Shown here: in pieces, positions 49,601 through 58,859 of the stretch | Layout of the letters: each line of letters opens with the position of its first letter | Numbering within the stretch: the stretch's first letter is position 1 | NCBI GenBank assembly: GCA_933228895.1 | Contig: OW121852.1 | Location: 130,381,544 to 130,445,543, forward strand | From: Platycnemis pennipes | Lineage: Eukaryota > Arthropoda > Insecta > Odonata > Platycnemididae | DNA: 64,000 nucleotides | Direction: 5' to 3' | Notes under the pieces: generated by a model | What the model was told of the DNA's origin: nothing | The model's database searches: none | The model's input: only the letters and a program-made list of their open reading frames with translations | Translations under genes and position numbers: made by a program

Positions 49601-51053
49601 CATCTATAGGGTGATAACTCATGCGCAATAATTGTATGAGAACGCTATTTTATAGCGCGTTGTAGTTGCATTCTATTTCATACGAGTTATTTTAACTCAT
49701 TTTGAGTTCGGAACATGACTGACGTGTTGTTGCCACGTTTAATTTACAAAGTGAGAATACATGCTCATTCGTACCATCACGTATTCTAAAATTGGTTAAA
49801 TATTTTCTTATTTAGTTTTAAACTATACCCTTGAAATCAACTCTTTGTTTTGAATTTGATCAATATTCATATTTTTGAAAATTGTTTTGCATCAATGACG
49901 CTGCTACAGTTTGGAAGCATTGGTATTAATTACACCATATTAATAAGCAACGAAATATTTAAATTGCATAAAAAATATAAGAATGGCCTTGGCAAGGTAT
50001 ATTTCTAAATTAATTTAGTAAATAGGCTTGTAAACACGTTCCGTCACCCAATGATAGCAACATACTGTAGCGCCACTTTAGTGTAACTAAGGGTTTTCTG
50101 CTTTTTTTCGAGCAAACATTTATTAATATCAATTAAACAAGTTTGGTAAGGTGAGCTTTTTTTTACAATGCTAAATTCTACATAAAATTGCGCATATTAT
50201 ATTATTTTTTCGTCAAAAGGACATTTCTCTTTACATTATTAATCTGCAAATTTAACTGCAAGAGCCACATTCTGCCGTATAGCCACGTATAAAATATCTG
50301 ATTTTCAGCGTCTTTTATCTTCAAATATATTATGGAAAGGCCTCATTATTTTATGGCCAATCGATATAAGGGCAAACAAATGATATGTCCAGAAATTTCA
50401 CAAAAATGACATCTACTTCATAATTCGGTGGAGCCTCCTTAAGCGATGTGGTAACTTTATGAACGGCATGCAATACGTAACTACCTCTACAGTCTTGAAA
50501 ATGAAATGTTAGTTCCTGTTTACATTCGCTACGGATGTCCTACTGAGCTTTCGTCAGTCAATTTTTTTTTGAGGTTCACGTACGTCGATTGTTTCTGCTA
50601 GAGAAAAAAGTTCCCGTCTCACGTTCCCCGTGAACGACTCGCGTCACTCTTTTTTTGTTGATTGTTTCCCAGCAACTTCATCCCCCAAATCGCCTGGCTT
50701 GTTTGCATCACGTGATCTCGTTGCGTTGCAGAAATACTCGTCCATTTATCGAAAACGACGTTCGCGTGCGCACTCCGATCGTCACCTTTTGTCCTCACCG
50801 TAGTTACGAATCCCGCCACGTAGTCGGGGCAGGGCAGCGTGGCGGTCTCCCCGGCGCCAGACTCCCCCCAGCACAGAATGCCGTCCCAGACGCGGGGGCA
50901 GCGGGGCGGGGCGGCCGCCCCGTCGCCCGGGGCCGCCGCCTCCCGCTCCTCCTCCCTCAGCATCGCCTGCAGGCATTTCAGGTAGTTCTCCTCTATGAGC
51001 CGAACCTGAAGGTCCTCACTGTCGACCATGGACAAGGAAGGCATGACTCCCTT
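37031..51053 (-). CDS. Class B GPCR, parathyroid hormone receptor-like (9 exons, signal-peptide exon not found)
   Basis: Plasma-membrane peptide-hormone receptor; coupling to Gs/cAMP is expected from the family. The nine exons join in phase with GT-AG borders to 593 residues plus TGA (37,031-37,033), about the length of human PTHR1. Residues 1-140 form the extracellular hormone-receptor domain with exactly six cysteines (LKCLQ, RCPRVW, ILCWG, LPCPDY, RRCLD, SQCAP) and N-glycosylation sites NAT, NAT and NYS. TM1 has TIGYSVSL, TM2 RCPRNILHMHLFASF, TM3 EGLYLHNLIF with its upstream Cys (WQCKL), ECL2 YCW, TM6 KSTLVLVPLFGIHY, and TM7/helix 8 QGAFVAVLYCFMNGEV, the class B signature. RRLHC/RNYIHMHLF-like TM2 and KSTLVL-PLFG favour PTHR-like over calcitonin-like, CRF-like or PDF receptors. 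The first exon opens from an upstream acceptor with KGVMPSLS, so a signal-peptide exon must lie further upstream. Ligand unknown. Confidence 0.93.
37616..37860. repeat. 49-bp tandem array adjoining the last splice acceptor
   Basis: Five units built on GAATGGGTTTGTTTTATGTC and GATTATCTCGAATAGGTAAC. Two variants alternate (GTCGTCGAG with CAAAG; ATCATCGAG with TAAAA), an A-B-A-B-A order with a 98-bp dimer. The last unit continues into the MITE at 37,838. The array ends 11 bp from the acceptor of exon 9, so the branch-point region of that intron is repeat DNA. Confidence 0.88.
37838..38092. mobile_element. Hairpin MITE, copy A (intron 8)
   Basis: Inverted halves: CGGGATTATCTAGAATAGGT...GTCACGTGG...GAGTCGCTCATCAC and its mirror GTGATGAGCGATTC...CCACGTGAC...ACTCGATGCAATCCCG. 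Same family as the copies at 51,227 and 51,522 on the other side of the receptor gene. Confidence 0.75.
38136..38610. mobile_element. MITE with TA duplication (intron 8)
   Basis: Inverted ends GGGTGGGCCGTAAAAAGGTT and AACCTTTTTTCGGCCCATCC lie between TA and TA. The 475-bp interior has no coding potential. A Tc1/mariner-type MITE is likely. Confidence 0.78.
39045..39189 (-). CDS. PTHR-like exon 8 (TM6-TM7)
   Basis: Acceptor TATTTCAG|ACGCTG; donor TTCCAG|GTAACA. KSTLVLVPLFGIHYTLF is TM6. FCDLFFASFQ leads into the class B signature that continues in exon 9. Confidence 0.93.
39431..39522 (-). CDS. PTHR-like exon 7 (TM5 and intracellular loop 3)
   Basis: Acceptor TTTTTCAG|ATTAAT. INFVLFLRIVRVVFKKLQ is the TM5/loop 3 region. 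Two in-phase donors are possible, TTCAG|GTAGGT (used here) and AGAAG|GTACAG four residues earlier. The second gives a loop three to four residues shorter. Confidence 0.85.
39564..40127. mobile_element. Fold-back MITE with about 220-bp arms (intron 6)
   Basis: GAGGTACTCGGGTGGGGA at the left mirrors TCCCCACCCGAGTACCTC at the right, both bordered by TA. Arms 39,564-39,786 and 39,903-40,127 stay inverted-similar throughout (e.g. GACCGATTGCAGTTAAGTGT and its mirror). The spacer is about 116 bp. It fills most of intron 6 (681 bp). Confidence 0.88.
40204..40334 (-). CDS. PTHR-like exon 6 (TM4-TM5)
   Basis: Acceptor CTGCAG|GACTCC; donor TTG|GTAAGT. LPLLSVVPWVSLRA is TM4, TYCW is ECL2, and RIPVGASIL begins TM5. 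Confidence 0.93.
40388..41147. mobile_element. PIF/Harbinger-type MITE (intron 5)
   Basis: Inverted ends GGGTGGCTTTATAGCTCGGC and GCCGAGCTATAAAGCCCCCC, with a perfect TTA duplication on each side (40,385-40,387 and 41,148-41,150). The 760-bp interior has no transposase. It makes up nearly all of intron 5 (870 bp). Confidence 0.85.
41205..41364 (-). CDS. PTHR-like exon 5 (TM3-TM4)
   Basis: Acceptor GATTCCAG|CACGGC; donor TGGG|GTAAGT. WQCKLMISLW carries the conserved Cys that pairs with ECL2. EGLYLHNLIF is the class B TM3 motif, and LGWG the start of TM4. Confidence 0.93.
41690..42110 (-). pseudogene. Helitron PIF1-like helicase remnant
   Basis: Minus-strand translation: GMGQIFQKCQLIAWDECTMV (Walker B-like DEC), HKASLEALDRSLQDFR, stop, then HFRQTLPVIPRLTLADE (motif III, usual GDFRQ) and VKTLKLYTNMRVQLQNN. 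The order and sequence fit the C-terminal half of a Helitron helicase. Stops and missing motif I show it is dead. Confidence 0.85.
42718..42736. repeat. CA microsatellite
   Basis: Pure (AC)n tract inside the 5' end of the Helitron. Confidence 0.9.
44176..44341 (-). CDS. PTHR-like exon 4 (TM2 and first extracellular loop)
   Basis: Acceptor TTTCCAG|GCGACTC; donor CCG|GTAAGC. RLRCPRNILHMHLFASF marks TM2. The acidic stretch after it is the long extracellular loop 1, a PTHR-like feature. Confidence 0.92.
44537..46005. repeat. Two direct 165-bp repeats 1.3 kb apart (intron 3)
   Basis: 44,540-44,700 and 45,840-46,005 share TTGTAGCGTGTCAGT, CATTCTGTATCCGTTTTGTT, GTGCGTTGAGTGTGG-type words and GTAGTTTT. 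The flanks are ATTT-rich. There is no primer-binding site, polypurine tract or TG...CA ends, so an LTR element is not supported. A segmental duplication or two copies of one MITE end is more likely. Confidence 0.6.
46380..46570. repeat. Degenerate minisatellite of ACGTAATAAGT units
   Basis: Irregular repeats of ACGTAATAAGTATATC, CCCCCCGTACGTAATAAG and TACCCTGC. Related words occur at 44,460-44,520 in the same intron. Confidence 0.6.
46899..46993 (-). CDS. PTHR-like exon 3 (TM1)
   Basis: Acceptor TTTTCAG|GAATGG; donor AATAAG|GTACTG. Encodes EWVPIVRTTATIGYSVSL and the rest of TM1. Ends with two bases of an Arg codon that is completed in the next exon. Confidence 0.92.
47400..47480. repeat. Short tandem repeat CTGATTCTGACTG
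   Basis: Three to four units of CTGATTCTGACTGGGCCTG/ACTGATT in intron 2. Downstream, 47,600-47,840 has scattered AAAATAACC(T/C) words with no clear unit. Confidence 0.65.
47966..48116. mobile_element. Near-perfect 150-bp hairpin (intron 2)
   Basis: Arms 47,966-48,027 and 48,055-48,116 are almost exact inverted copies (GATAATGCAATTTCCCAC; CCGACTAGTTTCGGTGTAC). The inner part pairs too (TTTTCA/TGAAAA), leaving a loop of about nine bases. The GAAACTAGTCGGAATAAAAA motif resembles Penelope-like terminal sequence (recollection). A related motif lies near 49,270. Confidence 0.85.
48823..48987 (-). CDS. PTHR-like exon 2 (hormone-receptor domain, C part)
   Basis: Acceptor TTTCAG|GCGAACG; donor GCG|GTAAAG. 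55 codons, phase 0. Encodes ANATRRCLDTGDWYF and NATWTNYSQC, holding cysteines 5 and 6 of the domain and three N-glycosylation sites. Confidence 0.92.
50799..51053 (-). CDS. PTHR-like exon 1 of those visible (hormone-receptor domain, N part)
   Basis: Acceptor TTTTCAG before AAGGGAGTC; donor ACG|GTGAGG. 85 codons, phase 0 at both ends. VDSEDLQ near the start matches the VDADDV stretch just after the signal peptide of vertebrate PTHR1. The C-terminal half (CPRVWDGILCW...CPDYVAGF) is the conserved part. The exon is GC-rich in an AT-rich locus. The plus-strand ORF over it is a shadow. Confidence 0.92.
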
Positions 51054-51226
51054 CTGAAAATGAAGGGACGTAACATCATCATCAGCACAGCTTTATTAGC
51101 AGAATGTTAAAAGCGAGGTTTGCTCCCATCAATCGATGCAGAAGAACCGAAGTGGAAATATTTCCGAGTAAAAATTTCCCTAGCTCTGGTTCAAATGCAC
51201 ACAGCCCTTGGGGTTGTATTAGAAAC

Positions 51227-51498
51227 CGTCGGAATTATCTCGAATTGGTAACCAAGGAGTCACGTGGTATAAACACGAGTGGTTTGCAAATTTCGTCTAC
51301 CTTAATCACTCGTTACAATATCATCAATTGTATTCACTTGTGTTTTATTTCATCTGGTGGCTAAATATTGGAGACAGGTGAGAGAGACTCAAGCAAAAAC
51401 AATTAATGACATTGCAATGAGTGATTGAGACACGAAATTTGCAAACTATTTGTGTTTATACCACTTGACGTCTTAGTTACCTATTCGAGATAATCCCC
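51227..51498. mobile_element. Hairpin MITE, copy B, complete
   Basis: Inverted ends GTCGGAATTATCTCGAATTGGTAACC and, mirrored, AGTTACCTATTCGAGATAATCC (each arm longer than shown by conserved GTCACGTGGTATAAACACGA type sequence). Same family as copy A in intron 8, so it lies just upstream of the first visible receptor exon. Confidence 0.8.
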
Positions 51499-51521
51499 CC
51501 AGGTGGGTTGTGTTTGAAAAA

Positions 51522-51700
51522 ATCGGGATTATCTCGACTACGCAATCAAGGAGTCACGAGCTACTAACTCGAAATGTTCGAAAATAAGGTGTGTCTCAAT
51601 CGCAAATGACGACCCTTTATTCTCTCTGTTCATCCGATGGATGAGAAATACTCTAGTGAAAACAATGAGTAAGGTTTAGAGCAAGTTAATAATAAGAAAC
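51522..51700. mobile_element. Hairpin MITE, copy C, half only
   Basis: ATCGGGATTATCTCGACTAC and AAGGAGTCACGAG repeat the left half of copy B in the same orientation, 25 bp beyond its right end. The right half is not recognisable. Confidence 0.65.
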
Positions 51701-52255
51701 AATGAGTAGGAGAACTTAGAACAAGACTTCGAACAAGTGCTTAGAACAAGATAAGATAAAATGAGTAAGGAGCGATTCAAACGCCGTAAACGTGCATACA
51801 TGCCCAACTGGAGACTGAAATACGAAATAATTACCTCTTCTACTGCCCGGGATCGAATCTGAATCCTTGAAATGGGATACCATTATTATTCCAAACTCCA
51901 CGCTGCCCATCCAATTCCTGTAAATTTTCATTTCCAAAACCATTTATAAACTCCCTCTACCAACTCCTACACTACCAGCAATACTCCTACAAATATTATG
52001 AGCGAACCCTTCACTCTGTCTTCGTCCTGCATGATAGCTACATTTATAACATCAATATTGAGGGTAATTTCAGGTATGACCATACATTTTGCCACCAGAT
52101 GTACAAAATATCACGAGTTGCCTCCTTATAAGCCACGAGTTGTTCTTCATAGCCTACTTACGTGAACTCATTACATTCTATGATTTAGGTGATTTTTTCT
52201 CTTTATAACTACCTGGAGAAAATAAGTTGACGGAATGGACAGAAACTCTCAAAGA
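51701..52255. other. No gene seen
   Basis: Contains locally repeated words (AACAATGAGTA, TTAGAACAAG at 51,660-51,770) and no supported frame. The missing signal-peptide exon of the receptor could be anywhere from here to the right, but I could not identify it. Confidence 0.4.
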
Positions 52256-53405
52256 GTACATCTGCATCTACATCTACACGATACCCTGCAAGCCACCGCG
52301 AGGATGTGTGGCAGGGGGTGAAGATCACAAGCATGAACTACCGTTATGCAATCAAGCAACTATAGAGACTCATGCAACTAGATAGCCAGTATGTATAGTA
52401 TTTATAGGGTTGCACTACAGACTACTAAAAAATATTTCCCCTACCTATCCCTTTGCTATGGTGCCTATTGTGTTCTCTTATATTACGGGGGGAAAATGCC
52501 ATTTTGAATTTATCAGTACGACAATCTATCTCTCTAATCTTATTTATCTGGTCGAATCTAGCATAATACGCTGGTGTTTTTGATATATGCCTAACATATT
52601 CAGTAAAGCTATCAGATTTAATTTCTGTAACAGATTTAATCTCTACTTTAACCTACGCTCTGATAATGATTCCCGCCCTAATTCTTGCATGAATTCTGAA
52701 ACACTACTGAACCTATCGTAACTCCTTGTAACGAACCTATCTGCTATACGCGGCACACTGTCTAGTTCTCTGATCAAACCTTAATTCATTCGGATCCCAT
52801 ACACTGGCTGCATACTCAAGGTGGGGTTTAACTAGTGAAAAGTAACATCGCTCTTTTGTCTGCTCATCACATTCCCAAGTACTCCTTTTATAAATCCTAG
52901 TTTTCTCTTCGCTCGGCCACATATTTCCCGGATGTGTCTCCCCCACGATACATATTTAGTGATTGTTACACCTAAATACCTTATGGTTTCAACGGTTTCG
53001 ATCTTCGTGTTATTAATTCTATAGGATCGCTCTATCGAATTATTCCTCTTCCAAAAATTGATAGCTGCATACTATTTAATGTTAAGTTCTAACTGCCATT
53101 TGTCACACCACACTTGAATTTCATCTAAATCCTTTCTTAGCGATTTCCTGTCTTCTTGTTTTTAAATGCCCCTATACACTACCACATCGCCCGCATAAAG
53201 TCTAAGCTGACTACTAACTACGGTACCCAAATCGTTTATGTATAAAAGAAATAAAAGTGGGCCTACTACGCTACCTTGGGGAACTCCCGACTTGACTTTG
53301 ATTGTGTACGACATGATACCATCTATGACAACCCTCTGCTCTCGCCCACTTAAGAATTCAAGTATGCTCGATTGCAGCCAATAAACCTTGAGTTGGTCTC
53401 TTTAA
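52256..53405 (-). pseudogene. LINE reverse transcriptase, C-terminal part and 3' UTR (jockey/CR1-like)
   Basis: Minus-strand reading: [76 protein letters not shown]-like and KFKMAFSPRNIREHNR, then the 3' UTR that also occurs at 31,617, 32,533 and 59,655. The order (VPQG, xADD, LN-K, LGV) is that of non-LTR reverse transcriptase. The catalytic pair reads AGD instead of ADD, and there are several stops and shifts. It is a dead, 5'-truncated copy, the longest of four in the window. Confidence 0.88.
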
Positions 53406-55049
53406 AAAAAAAATTGTAAACATATTCCGTCGATACGGATCAAACGACTTCCAGTACCCGTATCGGAAACCCGACTGTTTAAACATCAAGCATGGAGTTA
53501 GAAGCTGGAGGCTGTTCGCCAAGGCCAGCCATTAGCTGCGCACCACTTTTCCCAGTTTCACCGCCAATCTCATCAGTCTGATGCACTTGGCATTTGACGG
53601 CATTTATACCGTTTCTGCGTATCTCCCTGATTTTCTCGATCTTCTCCTCGACCAAACAGGCGTGCATGTGGCATTTGTACCTCTGTAGCTGACGTAGAAC
53701 TTTCGGAAATCAATACTTGAACGAGTGGAAGTCGGTGAATGGTGTTGAGTGCGAGTGGACCGAAGAAACTGCTTGAGACTCTGCTCTGCAAAATTGCTTT
53801 ACCAAATACCTTGCTTTGAAGAGACACTTTGTTCCTCTATGAAAACGCTGTGTCATAAATATATGAACGAACCATCAGTACTTTTTCATGTTACACAAGT
53901 TTACTTATTCATAGGGCTTATAAAAATTTCCATCATTTTTATGAAATGGTAAAGGATTGGATGCATTTTCAGAATGACAGAGAAAGTTGTTATGAAAATG
54001 GATAATAATGCACTTTACAGTGGAGACACTCGTCTTTCCGTTTTGGCTGATTGAATTTAAAAAGATTCCCGAAAAGATACGAAGAAAAGTTGGCGACTCG
54101 TCTGAACTGTCTTCTTCTTATTTGGTTCATCTGAATCATGAAAAATGCTCCTTTGCTTTGGATGTAGACCACAGAGCCCAATGATAAATATTGATATCGT
54201 TGTCGAAGTTGTTTCAGAGAAGGCGCAACAGCTAAGATAATGCGGAGATCTTTACTATTTAAATCGGGAAATAGAAATTATGGAAATTTATGTAGAAATT
54301 TAATGCTCAAACAAGTTAATAATTTAAATGGTAATTTTGTTGGAGCTAAAGTACACCATGAAGTTTTAAGTTGGACATTTCCGTTAGAAAACCGCCACAA
54401 TTAATCTTTTCAGATCCACTGGAAGTCCCTGGGGAGTTAACGGATTTGCTCAAATTTCATACGTGACTATCAATATTACCCCATGGAAGTTCAAAGGTAA
54501 AGATTATAGCAGGGTTTACTGCTTTGTCATTCATTTATTTCAAATTTGATAATTTAACCCTTCAGACATGTGTAATTGAAGGAATAGATATGTAATTTAA
54601 ATTGAACTCCTCTAATTTATATTCCATAAATTTGCATATGTATGTATTATAATGGTTTTTTAGAGAACACAGCTAAATTTTTTTCCAGATTATGCTCATT
54701 TTTAGCTCACGCATTTGGTAGAAGTCTGAGTTTATATATATATCAAACAAAGGAATTAAGTTGTGTTGAGTTTCAACTTCTGAGCTAAGTAAGTAAAATG
54801 ACATGTTTTTGAATTTCGCCCACGTATTTCAATTTCAGCCCACGGTGCCCAAGAACCTTCGTTTTTAAGCAAGAACATCTTTAGTGATTGACGCATAAAT
54901 GAGAGCATCCGAACTTTGGTAATGGATAGTAGAACACATATTAACCGTGATAAATCAGGTTCTGACAGAAAGTGAGTAAAAATTTTATTTTTTCCACTGA
55001 CATGTTCTCATCAACCTCGGAACCCCTAAAAGCATTGTAATATATTCCG
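53406..55049. other. Intergenic, unresolved
   Basis: Begins with a T/A-rich tract (53,401-53,416) at the 5' end of the truncated LINE. 53,479-53,700 has overlapping minus frames (EEKIEKIREIRRNG and others) without a recognised family. 53,700-55,049 is AT-rich with no supported feature. Confidence 0.4.
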
Positions 55050-55630
55050 GGTGTCGCGGTCATAAATATTTATACACCCTGTCTTAAAAATTAATTAATT
55101 ATGGTGTGGAAATGGATGGTGTCTACTTCCTCTTGCGTGACTGTTCTGTTGGCGTGAAAGTGTAAGGGGAACATTCGTTTCAGTGAATTGCAAACATGAG
55201 GCCTCGCGAAATTCATACGCAAATGCACGCGTGGACAAGGATGTCGCGTGACTTCAACAATGTAGCGGTGGTGAAAAGGTGACTTGAGTTCCGCACAGTA
55301 GTATCATGACTCTTTATCATTTGATGATCCCGTCCGATTATAAAGGTGCGTGTCGCGGTTCTAGGAATTTCATTCGCACGTATTGCATCCTCGACCTCGA
55401 CTGCCGTTTCGTGGAATTGCACAGCTCACATTTGAGATAAAAGGACTTCATGAGTAGATGACGTATCTCTGCCATTTTACTTCTAATTATTCCACAGGTG
55501 TAAGTTGACAAGTCTGACAGAGATGGAGTATTCGTGATTTAATGTAATCCAGGTTGTGCGGACATGAATATTTATATACACTCTGTCTTGAAAATTTATC
55601 AACTTTGGTGCGGAAATGGGGCTCGCTTCC
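55050..55630. repeat. Direct 80-bp repeats about 500 bp apart
   Basis: 55,050-55,131 and 55,551-55,630 share TGAATATTTATA-CACTCTGTCTTG type sequence and GGTG(T/C)GGAAATGG. They suggest two copies of one interspersed element end. No terminal repeat or target duplication was identified. Confidence 0.5.
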
Positions 55631-55878
55631 TTCCGAGCCTCCAAGGTTGGTGAGAGCTTAAAATATAAAAATGATGATTTGAAAATTATAATACCTATCG
55701 AAATTCGGTTGAAATAATTGCCATACATTAAGTGAATAAATAAGTAGTTGCAAGCTTTTTTGCATTCAGGCCGATTCTGTTGGTGCATTCACCTATGGAA
55801 TCTTAATAGGCTTGGCCTGTCATCAGGTAATCAATAACACTGAACCAACAAAGCTTGAAGAGGAGAAGGTCCATCAAT

Positions 55879-55966
55879 AGGTGGATAATAAACCCACTCA
55901 GGCGGGACTCGAACCCACTACTCCAGGATTAGTAGACGAGAACTTCGTTACCACCGGGGCCGGCAT
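55879..55966 (-). repeat. tRNA-derived SINE fragment
   Basis: The minus strand has GCCGGCCCCGGTGGTAACGA (A-box region) and GGGTTCGAGTCCCGCC (B box), then TGAGTGGGTTTATT. Same family as 5,861-5,940. It is not a credible tRNA, since the arms do not pair. Confidence 0.65.
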
Positions 55967-56355
55967 TTAGGGAGACAATGGCAGATAATATAGTTCGAAA
56001 CATATTTACCATTTGATCTCGTTCAAAAAAAAAACATCAGTAGACTTCAGAAAGCTTTAACAATGCTGAAAGTTACATCAAGCGAAGGCATCTTGAATGA
56101 TCCCCGCAGCTAGCACGAAGAACCCAAATTTCGGCGAAAGACGGAGGTTAAAGATTGTCGTCAATCTTTCCTGAAAGGAAAGAATGGCCACAGTCAGCCT
56201 ACTACGACACAGGACGCGTTTTCTCTCAAAAAGGCAATTCAAGAACACGATTTAAGTGATTTATGTGGCATGTAGCTACCCTCTTCGATATTTCTTCTCA
56301 TGTTAGCTGCTGGGGTAGACGAATTTGTAACTATTAGGAAGCTTTTCTTTTGGTC
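55967..56355. other. No gene seen
   Basis: Mixed-composition sequence between the SINE and the piggyBac-type element, without recognisable frames or repeats. Confidence 0.4.
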
Positions 56356-56359
56356 TTAA

Positions 56360-56998
56360 CCCTTTCCCGACGGAGGCACATGTCAGAAAATGGTACTTCC
56401 CTCACCAATGCCATATAATATTTTTTGAATTACCAGTACGGAGCTTTCACTACACTAGGATTCTCTCCGGTACCTGTTTCCTTAACTTGGGTTGAGGCCC
56501 AGAGGGGTTTCGAACCTTTTTCTCGGCCACCGGGCCGAGATATTCTTCACCCTTTTTCGCTTGTGGTACCCATTACGGCATGTTGCCATGGTCAACTATT
56601 TGTCCATGCAATGGTTTTGCTAATAGCATTGTTGCTGCAGCCTTGATATTAATTTTATCTTAAACGAATTATTTTAGTTTGCCAGTATACGGTGCCATTT
56701 ACAGCTTTTAAACGAAACTCTACCATTAATCTCTCTAAAACTATTAAGCTCTCTAGCAACAAACTCATATCAGTAGGTAAACAAATAATTTTGTCGATTT
56801 ATTTCGCACTCGTAAATGAGTTTGACCATTTTTCAAATATAAAAATTATTACAAATTTAAAATGTCCTTATTCAGGTTATTCGCATCATCAGAGCGCGAA
56901 TCAAAGAAACGGCACTTAGAAATTCTCACAGTGTTAATTCATAGTAAAATGCGTAGAAAAATTTAAGCTGTGTTAAAACGTCGTTCGTAACGAAAGGG
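56360..56998. mobile_element. piggyBac-type MITE
   Basis: TTAA-CCCTTTC at the left (56,356-) and GAAAGGG-TTAA at the right (-57,002). The TTAA target and CCCTTT start are the piggyBac hallmark. The 639-bp interior has no transposase; the plus frames at 56,425 and 56,692 are unrecognised. Confidence 0.75.
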
Positions 56999-57002
56999 TT
57001 AA

Positions 57003-57824
57003 AGGAGCCGGAGTTGGAAAACAGTTTTCTTACAATGTTAGAACGAAGGTTTCCGCGTTGATGGTTTGATCTCTGCATTTTTTATTACAAGATTTATGAC
57101 GTCTTGGTATTAAATATACCCCACAAATTTATATCGCGAAGCCGATATATCGACCGTTTGCGATATAAGTTGATATCGTAGTGCGATATTCAAAACAGCA
57201 TATCGCACATGGGTCAGATTAAAACGAATAGGGAATACGCATCGCAACGTATGCAATACGCTCAACATGTGCGTCCAACGGGTTGCCGATCTCCACGGCG
57301 CTATCCTCCCGCTGATGAAGGGAGTCCGTCCTTCGTCCACTTTCGAACAAGGATGGACGCCAGAACGGATCTCCCGTGGCGAAAATCTACTCCAGTTTTT
57401 TTCCCGAATTCGAAAGCGAATGATATTTCTCAGAATTTCGATCTGCGCACTTACGATCTATGTTAGGGACACGATAGAGGTCTGTGCCGTGCGCTCCGCA
57501 AATGCAGCAAACGAATCTTCGTCGTCAGTGATGAAGAGACAGACTACTGTCGGCGCAGAAATTATGTGCACTCGAGTTTGAATACAAATAACAAATTAAC
57601 AGCTAGACCTACAGAAAGAGTAATCATACAGTAATTTTTCTTGTTTCATTCTGCGTTATCGAATATCAGACTTACATTTTAAAACGCATGTTCATATTTT
57701 TTACAACAGTTAAAACGTAAAAAGTGCCGGTTTTAGACGGTGTTCGAGCGAAGCCAACTTTGATGACTCATAAATCAATAATAAGGCTTTCAATTGCAAC
57801 CGAAGTTTGAACAATGTTTATGTT
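57003..57824. other. No gene supported
   Basis: 57,115-57,210 has clustered GATATATCG/GCGATAT words. The plus frames 57,209-57,581 show no motif. Confidence 0.4.
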
Positions 57825-58381
57825 TTCGTGGATCTCTCCATTTTCCGGGTTTGCGCCGCGTTGTTAGTCAAGGTTGACGACAGTTTCGCCGGGATTCCAC
57901 CAGGCGTCTTCAGGTCGAAGTGCCGATATCGGCATTTTGGCTGCGTTTATATAGCCCTCGTTCTCTCGCAGCTGCGCTGTAATTGGTCGGTTTTTGGAAC
58001 ACTCTCTTCCAAGCGTTAGTGAGATTGTATCCGTCTTCCCGGTTGAGTTTTCTTGGCGTTTTTGTGATTTCTATTGACTCCCTTATCAGTCTAGGGTAAT
58101 ATCTCCTTTCCTTGGCGATGATTTTGGCTCCATTAAATTCTATGTTGTGTCCGGGTTCACTCCAGGCATGCTCGGCGACTGCTGATTGGCTGAATTTCTT
58201 ATTCTTTGTTGCCCTCTTATGTTCCTGCAGTCGGGTCTTCATGGACCTGCATGTCTCGCCGATGTAGGATTTTCCGCATGAGCAAGGAATGCGATATATC
58301 CCTTCGTGAAGATTTTGTGGGATCCTGTCTTTGGGCCTCGGAATTATCTGGCCTGGAATGGAAAATGGAGAGATCCACGAA
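57825..58381 (-). mobile_element. Penelope-like element fragment with 22-bp inverted ends
   Basis: The fragment is bordered by TTCGTGGATCTCTCCATTTT-CC (57,825-57,846) and the exact inverse GG-AAAATGGAGAGATCCACGAA (58,360-58,381). Inside is the GIY-YIG endonuclease end of a Penelope-like element, with the typical downstream DLKTPGG-like CTGAAGACGCCTGG...GGCGAAAC sequence. The reverse transcriptase is absent. Confidence 0.8.
57910..58330 (-). pseudogene. GIY-YIG endonuclease domain of a Penelope-like retroelement
   Basis: Minus frame: GIYRIPCSCGKSYIGETCRS, MKTRLQEHKRATKNKK, SAVAEHAWSEPGHNIEFNGA and RRYYPRLIRESIEI. G-I-Y and Y-I-G lie about 10 residues apart, with the downstream Arg (TRLQEHK) and a Glu (RESIEI) as in the family. 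The frame is open for about 140 codons, so the fragment is fairly young. It encodes only the C-terminal nuclease and is 5'-truncated. Confidence 0.88.
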
Positions 58382-58859
58382 TCCAGAACGCCACGGAAAA
58401 CTACGATCCAACAGATAGATGTATATGTTATTCATGCACTATGTAAGTTTCCAGTGTATAACGTTAATAAAAGAAAGGTTGATATTAATTTTATAGAACG
58501 TTAGCATTTGAAAACTGGAGTGTCGTAGAATTTTGTGCTTGGTCACGTTACAATCCACATGTCCTGAACGCATCCAATATGTAATTGTCTAATATTTCAA
58601 CACATGGATTTAATTTTAATGGATTGGTATTTATACTGGCGAAAGCGAGCTCCATCGGCAAGAGACTGGCATTGTTTAAGACGTGCAGTCTTGCCTTTCC
58701 TAGGATTGTAGACCGAAGATGATGTATGTATTATTATTTGATGGTAGTCTTAAAAAGGTTCTCCTTCAAGGCCACCTAAAACTACTCTACATTTGCTATT
58801 GTGATGTTTTTGTGTATGGATTAATGAAACTCATTATTATTATTATTATATTATTAATT
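58382..58859. other. No gene seen
   Basis: AT-rich sequence up to the CpG-rich stretch, ending in an ATT-repeat tract at about 58,830-58,850. Confidence 0.4.

Noticed and set aside
37031..51053. Calcitonin-like (DH31), CRF-like (DH44) or PDF receptor identity
   Set aside because: The HMHLF-type TM2 motif, long acidic loop 1, KSTLVL-PLFG in TM6 and CPDY in the ectodomain are closer to PTHR; a tree would settle it.
50655..51110. 151-codon plus-strand ORF
   Set aside because: Antisense shadow of the GC-rich first visible receptor exon.
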